Source: Dehalococcoidia bacterium
GTDB lineage: Bacteria > Chloroflexota > Dehalococcoidia > SM23-28-2 > RBG-16-64-32
Assembly: GCA_030690405.1 (NCBI GenBank)
Contig: JAUYGU010000126.1
Span: 1 to 14,349, forward strand
Length of the DNA: 14,349 nt
Direction: 5' to 3'
Shown here piece after piece: positions 6,088 through 12,977 of this stretch. Both the position numbers and the translations under genes were made by a program. The notes below the pieces were generated by a model that saw nothing but the letters and a program-made list of their open reading frames with translations, searched no databases and was not told the DNA's origin. Each line of letters opens with the position of its first letter. The stretch's first letter is position 1.

Positions 6088-7296
6088 ATGAGGTGGCTGC
6101 GGGACCGCATCCACGGCCGGCGGCGTAACCAGCGCCCCGAACAGCCGGCCGCCGAACAGCCGAGCCCCGAACCGCCGGTCCAGCCGACGGCGGCGCCGAA
6201 CTTTGAACGACCCCGGCTCGTGCTCCTGGTCCGGGACGCTGCGGGGCCGGCTTCCTACCAGCTCCACAGCTTCGAAGATGAGGCGGAGGCGGCATCCTTC
6301 GTGCAGTTCTGGTTCCCGGGCGACGTCGCCCACGGCGTCATCGCCTTCTGGGCGTCGCACAAGGAGCCTGAGGTCGAGACCGGCGAGAGGCCTGCCGAGG
6401 TCGTGGTCCTGGTGCGGGACGAGACCAGGCCCAAGACCGTGTGCCCCTTCTCCTTCGCGGGCATGGACCTGGCGCAGTCGTGGGTCGTGCGGGAGTCCGA
6501 CCGCGGGCTCAACACGGACCAGCTGCTGATGTACTGGGCGGTGCCGACCCGGATCAGCCGAGACCACTGGGGCCGGGTGCATCTGTGGCCTTCGGAGCCT
6601 CCGGCCCTGCGCCCACACGGACGGCGGGCGACTCTGACTGCTCCGGCCTTCCAGCAGAAGCCCACACCGGCCACGCCCACCGAGACGGGGGTGGCTACCC
6701 CAACGAAGCCGGTCTTCGAACCCAACCCCCAGTCGAGGCGCAGCCTGGCGCGGGCGCCGGAAAACGAGGAAGCGCCCTTCGAGGAGCGGCGCCTGCCGGC
6801 TGACGAGCTCCTGGCCGCGATAGAGGTCGAGGAGACGGCGCAGGCCATGGACAGGCCCGCGGAGCCGGTCGCGGCGGCCGAGGAGGAAGAGCAGGAGCCC
6901 ACCGCGGAGGAGCCGGCCGAGGCAGAAACGACGGTGGAGCTGCTTCCCGAGACGCCGCCAGAGGCCTCAGTGGCCGATATGGCGCAGGGGCCTCCCGCCC
7001 TGGAGCCGGCCGCGGTGGAGACGGCGGCGGAGCTGCTTACGGACACGCCGCCGGAGACGCCGGCCGTAGAGCCGGCTAAGGTGGAGACGGCGCCGGAGGT
7101 GCTCCCCGAGACGCCGCCGGTGGACGAGGTGCCGGGAGTCGACGAGAAGCCGGCTGCCTTCAAGGAGCCTGAGCCAGAGAGCGACAACGAGGTCTTCGAC
7201 CCCTACGACGAGATCGATGAGCTGCTCCGCCGCGGGCGCTGGGAGCAGCGCGAGGGCCCGTTCCGGGGCTTCGGCTCGCCGCCGGGCAAGTTCTAG
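6088..7296 (+). CDS. Unrecognised protein with duplicated N-terminal module and disordered acidic/Pro tail
   Basis: I do not recognise this 402-residue protein. After a basic start and a Pro/Gln-rich linker come two related modules, at residues 43-89 and 104-151. Both follow the pattern V-x-L-V-R-D, P, S-F, A-x-S-x-V, W-A, with about 30% identity by eye. A short basic part follows. Residues ~225-375 are low complexity, rich in Pro, Glu, Ala and Thr, with three copies of an E-(L/V)-L-x-(E/D)-T-P-P motif. The end, DEIDELLRRGRWEQREGPFR, alternates acidic and basic residues and looks conserved-like. There is no signal peptide or membrane segment. The ATG at 6088 is chosen for GGGAGGG 8 nt upstream. 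The in-frame ORF reaching 5971 has no such site. The gene converges on mutM with a 10-bp gap. A cytoplasmic scaffold or adaptor is only a guess. Confidence 0.8.
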   Translation: MRWLRDRIHGRRRNQRPEQPAAEQPSPEPPVQPTAAPNFERPRLVLLVRDAAGPASYQLHSFEDEAEAASFVQFWFPGDVAHGVIAFWASHKEPEVETGERPAEVVVLVRDETRPKTVCPFSFAGMDLAQSWVVRESDRGLNTDQLLMYWAVPTRISRDHWGRVHLWPSEPPALRPHGRRATLTAPAFQQKPTPATPTETGVATPTKPVFEPNPQSRRSLARAPENEEAPFEERRLPADELLAAIEVEETAQAMDRPAEPVAAAEEEEQEPTAEEPAEAETTVELLPETPPEASVADMAQGPPALEPAAVETAAELLTDTPPETPAVEPAKVETAPEVLPETPPVDEVPGVDEKPAAFKEPEPESDNEVFDPYDEIDELLRRGRWEQREGPFRGFGSPPGKF

Positions 7297-7306
7297 CCCG
7301 GCCCGC

Positions 7307-8134
7307 CTAGCGCTGACACTTCGGGCAGTAGTGTGTGCTGCGGCCGCCCACCCTGATGCGCCTGATCGCCGTCCCGCAGACGTAGCAGGGCTCGCCGGTG
7401 CGCCGGAACACCTTCACCCGTAGCTGGTGCATCCCCTGCTCCCCCTCCGCGTCCACGTAGTCGCGGAAGCTGGAGCCGCGGTCCTCCAGCGCCTCCACCA
7501 GCACCTTGCGGACCGCCCGGTGGAGGCGCTCTGCGGCGCGACGCGATAGCGCCCTCGCCGCCTTCGCCGGACGGATGCCCGCCTCGAACAGCGCCTCGTC
7601 GGCGTAGATGTTGCCGATGCCGGCGATCGCCTCCTGGTCCAGGAGAACGGCCTTCACGGGAGCGGAGCGCTTCGCCAGCAGGCGGTGGAGCTCCTGCGGG
7701 CCGAACGCTTCGCCGAGCGGCTCCGGTCCCAGCCTGCCGACGACGGCCGATTCGTCCTCGACCAGCCACATCGTGCCCAGCTTGCGCAGGTCCACGTAGC
7801 AGAGGTGGCTGCCATCGTCCAGGCGGAAGCGGGCGCGCAGGAAGCGGCCGTCCGATACGCTCTCGCAGCCGCCGCGGGTGTGGATGAGGCCGCCGGTCAT
7901 CCGCAGGTGGACGATCCAGGTGACGCCGCCGTCGAGGCGGATGAGCAGGTACTTGCCGCGCCGGTCCAGCTCCTCGATCCGGCGGCCGGTCAGGCGGCGG
8001 CAGAAGGAGTCCGCCGGCTCGTCCTGCACCAGCTTCGGCGCGTCCGGCGAGACCCACGCCTCCACGACCGTCCGCCCGACGATGCGCGGCGTCAGGTCGC
8101 GGCGGATGGTCTCTACTTCGGGTAGCTCAGGCAT
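7307..8134 (-). CDS. mutM: Formamidopyrimidine-DNA glycosylase (Fpg/MutM)
   Basis: This bifunctional DNA glycosylase/AP lyase removes 8-oxoguanine and formamidopyrimidines in base-excision repair. It begins MPELPEVETIRRDL, where Pro2 is the Schiff-base nucleophile once Met is removed and Glu3 is catalytic. This fixes the ATG at 8134-8132 although no Shine-Dalgarno is visible. Other hallmarks are RRGKYLLIRL (Lys61), VHLRMTGGL, VDLRKLGTMWL, GIGNIYADEALF with the helix-two-turn-helix Asn175, and a C-terminal zinc finger with Cys250, Cys253, Cys270 and Cys273 containing Arg265 in GGRSTHYC. The 275-residue length is normal. Its start diverges from the orphan gene at 8213. polA lies beyond that gene on the same strand, a plausible repair cluster that the orphan may have interrupted. 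Confidence 0.97.
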   Translation of the reverse strand: MPELPEVETIRRDLTPRIVGRTVVEAWVSPDAPKLVQDEPADSFCRRLTGRRIEELDRRGKYLLIRLDGGVTWIVHLRMTGGLIHTRGGCESVSDGRFLRARFRLDDGSHLCYVDLRKLGTMWLVEDESAVVGRLGPEPLGEAFGPQELHRLLAKRSAPVKAVLLDQEAIAGIGNIYADEALFEAGIRPAKAARALSRRAAERLHRAVRKVLVEALEDRGSSFRDYVDAEGEQGMHQLRVKVFRRTGEPCYVCGTAIRRIRVGGRSTHYCPKCQR

Positions 8135-8212
8135 GGATGGCCGGCCGAAATCTTCGTCAAAGGATACAATAGCACGAGGATTGACCGGGAGGTTCGCGAT
8201 TCATGGTCTTCA

Positions 8213-8995
8213 ATGTTTGACGCGTGGCGGCGGCCCGACGACAAGATGCCGAGGAAGAAGGGCGGCGTCACCGCCATCGCCTTTGATTCACTTGTTGACA
8301 TCCTCTCAAAGGAGATGTACTCAGTACTGGGAGTGGCGGTGTTCGGTGAGCCTCGTTTTAATCATCTCCTGATGGGATTGCAGTTGGCGAGAGAACTTGC
8401 GCTGAGCCGGTCGGAGATCGGCTACGCCGGTTATCAGCCTGTCGTTCTCACGGTGCTCTTCTTCAAGACGCTGAACGATCTTTTATCAGCTAGCCTATCG
8501 ATCAGGGCAGGTTACGCTCTTCAGGCGTATCCGTGCCTCCGTGCCGCACTGGAGACATCCGAGCTGATGGAACATCTGAAGGATCATCCCGAAAATGTGG
8601 AACACTATGTCCGGGGCGCTGAGGATTTTGCGCGCGACACAAGCTGGATCCGAAAGGAGCTGCCTGACAGCAAGACGAGGATCAAGGTTTATGATTTCCT
8701 CAATTATCAGACCCACGCGAACTTCAAGGGGCTGAACATCTACACCACGTATGATGTCGACGGGTCAACGACAGCCGCCGAGGTCGGCCCAACCCCCCTC
8801 AGATCGCCTGCAATGACCGCACCATATCTCTTCTTGGTCATTATTGCGGCGTATGCCATACGGACTATGTGGCGTTTGGATGAGTCGGCAGTATCTAAGA
8901 GTTGGCTAGAGCGATTCCAAGCCTTCGACCAGTCTGCTGAACACTTCCTCGCCGAAGTTCCTCCTCCACCTGGTAGCCGTACCGCGGAAGACTGA
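8213..8995 (+). CDS. Orphan protein of unknown function, less GC-rich, possibly DUF5677/HEPN-like
   Basis: This 260-residue, largely helical protein is not confidently recognised. The segment AYPCLRAALETSELMEHLKD, followed by YQTHANFKGL about 60 residues later, resembles the Arg-Glu and His pattern of helical DUF5677-type proteins, a weak resemblance. One hydrophobic stretch, PYLFLVIIAAYAIRTMWRL (about 203-221), could be a buried helix or a membrane segment. A 60-base stretch counted at 8461-8520 is about 50% G+C, clearly below the neighbours, and codon use looks less GC-biased, so transfer is likely. GGGAGG (8187-8192) is 20 nt from the ATG at 8213. It sits better for a 5-codon ORF (8203-8220, MVFNV) whose stop overlaps the start region, which suggests reinitiation. 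ATG at 8246 is an alternative. The stop lies 2 bp from the convergent polA stop. Confidence 0.75.
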   Translation: MFDAWRRPDDKMPRKKGGVTAIAFDSLVDILSKEMYSVLGVAVFGEPRFNHLLMGLQLARELALSRSEIGYAGYQPVVLTVLFFKTLNDLLSASLSIRAGYALQAYPCLRAALETSELMEHLKDHPENVEHYVRGAEDFARDTSWIRKELPDSKTRIKVYDFLNYQTHANFKGLNIYTTYDVDGSTTAAEVGPTPLRSPAMTAPYLFLVIIAAYAIRTMWRLDESAVSKSWLERFQAFDQSAEHFLAEVPPPPGSRTAED

Positions 8996-8997
8996 GC

Positions 8998-11799
8998 TTA
9001 GCCCCCCATCTCCTCCACGCCCGTCGCCTCCCCGTACTCCATCTCCCCCCAGTTCTTCCCCACCTTCGTGTCGATCTTCATCGGCACCTTCATCTCCAGC
9101 GACTTCGGCATTATGTCAACCGCCAGCGCCCTCACCTCCTCCAGCTCATCGCCGGGACACTCGAAGATCAGCTCGTCGTGCACCTGGAGCGTCATCAGGC
9201 TGCGCAGCTTGCGCCGCTCCATCTCGGCGTCGATGCGGTTCATCGCGATCTTGATGATGTCGGCCGCCGTGCCCTGCACCGGCATGTTGATCGCCGCCCG
9301 CTCGGCGGCCTGGCGCACGTTGAAGTTCCCGGAGTTGATCTCCGGAATGTAGCGCCGCCGCCCGAACAGCGTCTCCGCGTAGCCCAGCTCCCGCGTCCGC
9401 AGCGCAGTCTCCTCCACGTAGCGCTTGATCCCGGGGTACTTCTCGAAGTACGTGCGGATGAACGTGGCCGCGTCCTCGCGCGGGATCTTCTCGCGGACGG
9501 AGAGACCGTACTCGCTGAGGCCGTAGAGCACGCCGAAGTTAAACACCTTGGCGCGGCGGCGCATGGCCGGCGTGACCTCCGCCAGCGGCACGCCGAACAC
9601 CTGCGAGGCGGTGGCCGCGTGGATGTCCTCGTCGCGCTGGAACGCCTCCACCAGCGCCGGGTCGTCCGTGATGTGGGCCATGATCCGCAGTTCGATCTGC
9701 GAGTAGTCCGCCGAGAGGAGATACGGGTCCGGGCCAACGTCGCGGGCGACGAACGCCCGCCGCACCTCCTCGCCCAAGGCGGTGCGGACGGGGATGTTCT
9801 GGAGGTTCGGGTTGCTGGAGGAGAGGCGGCCGGTGGCGGCGCCCGCCTGGTTGAACTCCGTGTGCAGCCGGTTCGTCTCCGGGTTCACGAGCGCCGGCAG
9901 CGAGTCCAGGTAGGTTGACTTCAGCTTCGTCAGCTCGCGGTAGGTGTAGATCAGCTCGATGACGTCGTGCAGGCCGCGGAGCCCCTCCAGCGCCTGCGCG
10001 TCGGTGGTGTAGGCGCCCGTCTTGAGCCGCCGCGTCTTCGGCAGGTGCAGCTCTTCGAACAGGACATGGCTGAGCTGCTGCGGCGAGCCGATGTTGAACT
10101 CGTGGCCGACCGACTTGTGTATCTCCTCCTCGGTCCGGCTGATCTCCTCCGTCAGGGTGGCCGAAAGCTCGCGCAGGGCGCCGACATCGATGGCGACGCC
10201 GTTCAGCTCCATGCGGGCCAGCACCGACAGCAGGGGCATCTCGATCTCGCGAAAGAGCTGCGACATGCCCAGCCGCTCCATCTCCGGCTCCAGGACGGGC
10301 CGCAGGCGGCCGGCCATATCGGCGTCGGCGCAGGCGAAAGGGGCGACTTCGGCCGGGTCGGGGTCTCCGACGTCCATCACCATCTGGGCGCCGCGCCGCC
10401 TGCCGCCGGCCGGGTCGCGCTCCGGCATCTCGACGCCGAGGCGGCGGGAGACGAGCCAGCGCAGGCTCAGGGAGCCCTCACCGGGGCGGGCGCCGCCGCC
10501 CTCGCCGAGGAGGAAGGAGGCGATCATCGAGTCGAAGGCGAGGCCGCGCGGCCAGGCTCCGCGGCGGGCCAGCACCACCTGGGCGAGCTTCAGGTTGTGG
10601 CCCGCCTTCTCCAGCTTCCCGTCCTCCAGCAGCGGGCCGAGCCGGCCGAGGACGGTGGCGGCGTCCAGCGAGCCGTTGCCCCCGCCGGCCAGAGGCACAT
10701 AGAACGCCTCGCCCGGGGCCAGCGAGAACGAGAGGCCGAGGAGACGCGCGGTCATCGGCTGCGGGCCGAGCGTCTGGCAGGCGAAGGAGAAGCCGCCGGC
10801 CTTTGCCAGCCGGCCCACCAGGGAGTCCAGCTCCGCCGCGGTCTGAACGAGCGCGTAACGCTCTTCCACCTTGGGCGCGGCGGCGGGCGCGCCCGCTGAG
10901 GGCGCCGCCCCCTCCGGGAGGCGCTCGATCAGAGTGCGGAACTCCAGCTCCCGGAACATCTCCAGCAGGCGCTCGCGGTCGTAGTGGGTCGCCAGGTCGG
11001 CGGCGTCGAGGTCGAGGCGAGCGGGCGCCTCATGGACGATGGTGGCGAGGTGCTTGCCCTGCCGCACCTGCTCCTCGTGCTCCTTGAGCGTCTCGCGCAG
11101 CTTTGGCGGCGTGACCTCGTCGATGCGCTCGTACAGACCCTCGACGCTGCCGAACTCCTCGACGAGGCGGGCGGCGGTCTTGTCGCCGACGCCGGGCACG
11201 CCGGCGATGTTATCGGAAACGTCGCCCTTGAGCGCCTTGAGGTCGGGTATCTGCTCCGGCAGGACGCCGTAGCGGCCCTTCACGTCCTCCGCGCTCTCGT
11301 AGACGACGGAATCGCGCTGGTAGGGGCGGTACATCCAGAGCCGCACGCCGGGCCGCACGAGCTGGGCGATGTCGCTGTCCAGGCTCACGAGATAGGTCTC
11401 CACGCCCTGCTCCGCCGCCTGCGTCGAGAGGGCGCCAAGCAGGTCGTCCGCTTCGTACTCCTCGTCCTCGTAGATCGGGAAGCCGAACGCCTCGATCACC
11501 TCGCGGCAGCGGTCCAGCTGGGCGCGCAGGTCATCCGGCATCGCCGCGCGCGTCGCCTTGTACTCCTTCGATATCTTGTGCCGGAAGGTGTCCTTCCCCT
11601 TATCGAGGGCGACGATGACGTGAGTGGGCTTCAGCTCCTGCATCACGGATAGGAGCGTGCTGGCGAGGCCGTAGACGGCGGTCACGACCTCGCCGGTGCG
11701 GCGCACGGTCAGGGGCGCGTCCTTCAGGGCGTGGAAGGAGCGGTGGATGATGCCGTGGCCGTCGATGAGGAGAAGCCGGGGTTTTGCGGGGGCGTTCAC
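8998..11799 (-). CDS. polA: DNA polymerase I (5' nuclease, degenerate 3'-5' exonuclease, polymerase)
   Basis: PolA fills repair gaps and removes RNA primers. The 933-residue protein has the full family layout. Residues 1-290 are the 5' nuclease: RLLLIDGHG, TFRHKISKEYKATR, YEADDLLGAL, SLDSDIAQLV and the helix-hairpin-helix GVPGVGDKTAARLVEEFGS. An Ala/Pro linker spans about 297-311. Residues 312-500 are the 3'-5' exonuclease-like domain. The rest is the polymerase: motif A DYSQIELRIMAH (Asp698), motif B RRRAKVFNFGVLYG (Lys751, Tyr759) and motif C QVHDELIFE (Asp875-Glu876). The exonuclease DxE motif reads FSFACQT, and the next Asp is lost in HNLKLAQVVLARRG, so proofreading should be inactive. 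The start is GTG at 11799-11797, where homology begins. It lies 6 nt after an extended -10 box with no Shine-Dalgarno, which predicts a leaderless mRNA. Confidence 0.97.
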   Translation of the reverse strand: MNAPAKPRLLLIDGHGIIHRSFHALKDAPLTVRRTGEVVTAVYGLASTLLSVMQELKPTHVIVALDKGKDTFRHKISKEYKATRAAMPDDLRAQLDRCREVIEAFGFPIYEDEEYEADDLLGALSTQAAEQGVETYLVSLDSDIAQLVRPGVRLWMYRPYQRDSVVYESAEDVKGRYGVLPEQIPDLKALKGDVSDNIAGVPGVGDKTAARLVEEFGSVEGLYERIDEVTPPKLRETLKEHEEQVRQGKHLATIVHEAPARLDLDAADLATHYDRERLLEMFRELEFRTLIERLPEGAAPSAGAPAAAPKVEERYALVQTAAELDSLVGRLAKAGGFSFACQTLGPQPMTARLLGLSFSLAPGEAFYVPLAGGGNGSLDAATVLGRLGPLLEDGKLEKAGHNLKLAQVVLARRGAWPRGLAFDSMIASFLLGEGGGARPGEGSLSLRWLVSRRLGVEMPERDPAGGRRRGAQMVMDVGDPDPAEVAPFACADADMAGRLRPVLEPEMERLGMSQLFREIEMPLLSVLARMELNGVAIDVGALRELSATLTEEISRTEEEIHKSVGHEFNIGSPQQLSHVLFEELHLPKTRRLKTGAYTTDAQALEGLRGLHDVIELIYTYRELTKLKSTYLDSLPALVNPETNRLHTEFNQAGAATGRLSSSNPNLQNIPVRTALGEEVRRAFVARDVGPDPYLLSADYSQIELRIMAHITDDPALVEAFQRDEDIHAATASQVFGVPLAEVTPAMRRRAKVFNFGVLYGLSEYGLSVREKIPREDAATFIRTYFEKYPGIKRYVEETALRTRELGYAETLFGRRRYIPEINSGNFNVRQAAERAAINMPVQGTAADIIKIAMNRIDAEMERRKLRSLMTLQVHDELIFECPGDELEEVRALAVDIMPKSLEMKVPMKIDTKVGKNWGEMEYGEATGVEEMGG

Positions 11800-11805
11800 G
11801 CGGCG

Positions 11806-11814
11806 ATTATAGCA
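11806..11814 (-). promoter_or_regulatory. polA extended -10 promoter giving a leaderless transcript
   Basis: On the minus strand TGC plus a perfect TATAAT (11814-11806) ends 6 nt before the GTG start of polA. No good -35 hexamer is seen, and the extended -10 can compensate. The -35 zone overlaps the edge of the palindrome at 11831. Confidence 0.65.
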
Positions 11815-11830
11815 CCGGCCTAATACGAGA

Positions 11831-11908
11831 CCCCAGCCTGAAGCCTGCCTGCCGGTAGGCAGGGCTGGGGCATGGACCGATGTCGATGCCACACCCTTCA
11901 GGGTGTGG
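11831..11908. repeat. Palindrome doublet (REPIN-like), copy 1
   Basis: The first palindrome (11831-11870) has arms CCCCAGCC and G-GCTGGGG. Its loop carries a second palindrome, CCTGCC...GGCAGG. The second palindrome (11889-11908) is a perfect CCACACCC-TTCA-GGGTGTGG. The 18-nt spacer (11871-11888) begins CAT and ends ATG, so GGCAT and ATGCC can pair across it. It lies in the divergent polA/MaoC-like intergenic region. The architecture matches the copy at 12876-12933. Confidence 0.75.
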
Positions 11909-11929
11909 TAATAGCCTAGAGCCACATTG

Positions 11930-11959
11930 TTGACCTTCCCGCCCGCTTCGCCGTACATT
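11930..11959 (+). promoter_or_regulatory. Possible promoter of the MaoC-like gene
   Basis: TTGACC (11930-11935) and TACATT (11954-11959) are 18 nt apart, matching consensus at 5 and 4 of 6 positions. A start near 11966 would leave about 10 nt before the ATG at 11976, again a very short leader. Confidence 0.45.
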
Positions 11960-11975
11960 GGCCCACGAGACTACC

Positions 11976-12833
11976 ATGCCCGACCTCTCCTACGAAGGCA
12001 TCGAGCTGAACCGCGAGCACGGCCCCTGGCAGTACGACTGGCGGCCGCTCATCGAGCGCTACCTGGGGGCGGTCGACAACGCCTTCCCCTGGCACCGGGA
12101 CGGCTCGCCCTGGGGCCCGGCGGTGGCGCCGCCAACGCTGCTGGGCAACGCCGCCCTCCGCTTCATCGACTCCATCGCGCCGGTGCCGCCGGGGACGCTC
12201 CACGCCAGGCAGGAGATCGAACTGAGCAACGCCCTCCGGCGCGACCGCGAGCTCATCGGCTACGGCCGCTTCGTCGAGAAGTACGAACGGCGCGGCCGTC
12301 GCTGGTTCGTCTTCTCCGCCCGCTTCCGCGATGGCTCCGGCCTGCTCGTCGGCCACTCCACGGTGACGATGGCGTTTCCCGCGGAGGAAGAGGGAAGCAG
12401 GAAGAAGGAAGGGGACGATGGGCCGCGGGTGGCTGAGCTGACGCTGCCGCCGCGCGCGCTCAGCCGCGAGAAGATCGCCGCCTACTCAGAGGACTCCGCA
12501 AACGCCCGGCGGGGCCAATCGATCCACGCGAACCCGCACATCGCGGAGGCGAAGGGGTTCCCGGACGCGGTGGCGCAGGGGATGATGTCCGCCGACTACA
12601 TATCGGAGCTGATGGCGGGGCGCTTCGAGCGGGGCTGGCTGCTGCACGGCCGCCTATCGCTGGCGTTCGTGGCGCCGGCCTTCGCGGGGGACACGCTGAC
12701 GGCGAAGGCGGCGAAGCGCGAGGAGCTGGACGAGGGGGCATTCGTCCGCCACGTGTACGACGCCTGGTGCGAGAACCAGCGCGGCGAGGTGGTGACGGCG
12801 GGCACCGCGTCGGGCGTGGTGGCAGCGGGGTAG
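11976..12833 (+). CDS. MaoC-like double-hotdog dehydratase/hydratase-family protein
   Basis: The 285-residue protein fits a two-hotdog arrangement. An N-terminal FAS1/MaoC_dehydrat_N-like half (about 1-140) is joined by a charged linker (EEEGSRKKEGDD) to a C-terminal MaoC-like half (about 160-280). The C-terminal half carries QSIHANPHIAEAKGF, VAQGMMSADYISELM, LHGRLSLAFVAPAFAGDTL and related segments. This family hydrates enoyl-CoAs or dehydrates hydroxyacyl thioesters. His184 aligns with the catalytic His of the hydratase-2 motif. The usual GDxNP Asp is not in its place, where the protein reads RRGQSIH, so activity or substrate may differ. ATG at 11976 is preferred over TTG at 11958, which lies inside the predicted -10. 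The nitronate monooxygenase gene follows on the same strand with its own promoter. Confidence 0.8.
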   Translation: MPDLSYEGIELNREHGPWQYDWRPLIERYLGAVDNAFPWHRDGSPWGPAVAPPTLLGNAALRFIDSIAPVPPGTLHARQEIELSNALRRDRELIGYGRFVEKYERRGRRWFVFSARFRDGSGLLVGHSTVTMAFPAEEEGSRKKEGDDGPRVAELTLPPRALSREKIAAYSEDSANARRGQSIHANPHIAEAKGFPDAVAQGMMSADYISELMAGRFERGWLLHGRLSLAFVAPAFAGDTLTAKAAKREELDEGAFVRHVYDAWCENQRGEVVTAGTASGVVAAG

Positions 12834-12841
12834 CTCTACCC

Positions 12842-12870
12842 TTGCCGTAAACGTCAAAGTGACGTAGAAT
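12842..12870 (+). promoter_or_regulatory. Nitronate monooxygenase promoter with internal inverted-repeat operator
   Basis: TTGCCG (12842-12847), a 17-nt spacer and TAGAAT (12865-12870) form a good sigma-70-type promoter. Within the spacer ACGTCA-AAG-TGACGT (12851-12865) is a perfect 6-bp inverted repeat. Its position between -35 and -10 is typical of repressor operators. The predicted start near 12877 places the palindrome doublet in the 5' UTR. Confidence 0.6.
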
Positions 12871-12875
12871 CCACA

Positions 12876-12933
12876 CCGCAGCTTGAAAGCTGCGGCATCG
12901 GGGCATAATCATGCCCCAGCCTTCAGGCTGGGG
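12876..12933. repeat. Palindrome doublet (REPIN-like), copy 2
   Basis: Palindrome 1 (12876-12895) is CCGCAGCTT-GA-AAGCTGCGG. Palindrome 2 (12914-12933) is CCCCAGCC-TTCA-GGCTGGGG, and both are perfect. The spacer (12896-12913) is 18 nt and begins CAT and ends ATG, as in the other copy. GGGGCAT in the spacer can also pair with ATGCCCC across the second palindrome's edge. In RNA it would form a multi-hairpin 5' UTR before the monooxygenase gene. Confidence 0.75.
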
Positions 12934-12977
12934 TAGTGTGTCCCCCCGATGCGAGACAACCGCATAAGGAGGCCCCG

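Noticed and set aside
11800..11958. A 53-residue N-terminal extension of PolA.
   Set aside because: It is read through the palindrome doublet and the promoter. Homology begins at the GTG at 11799.
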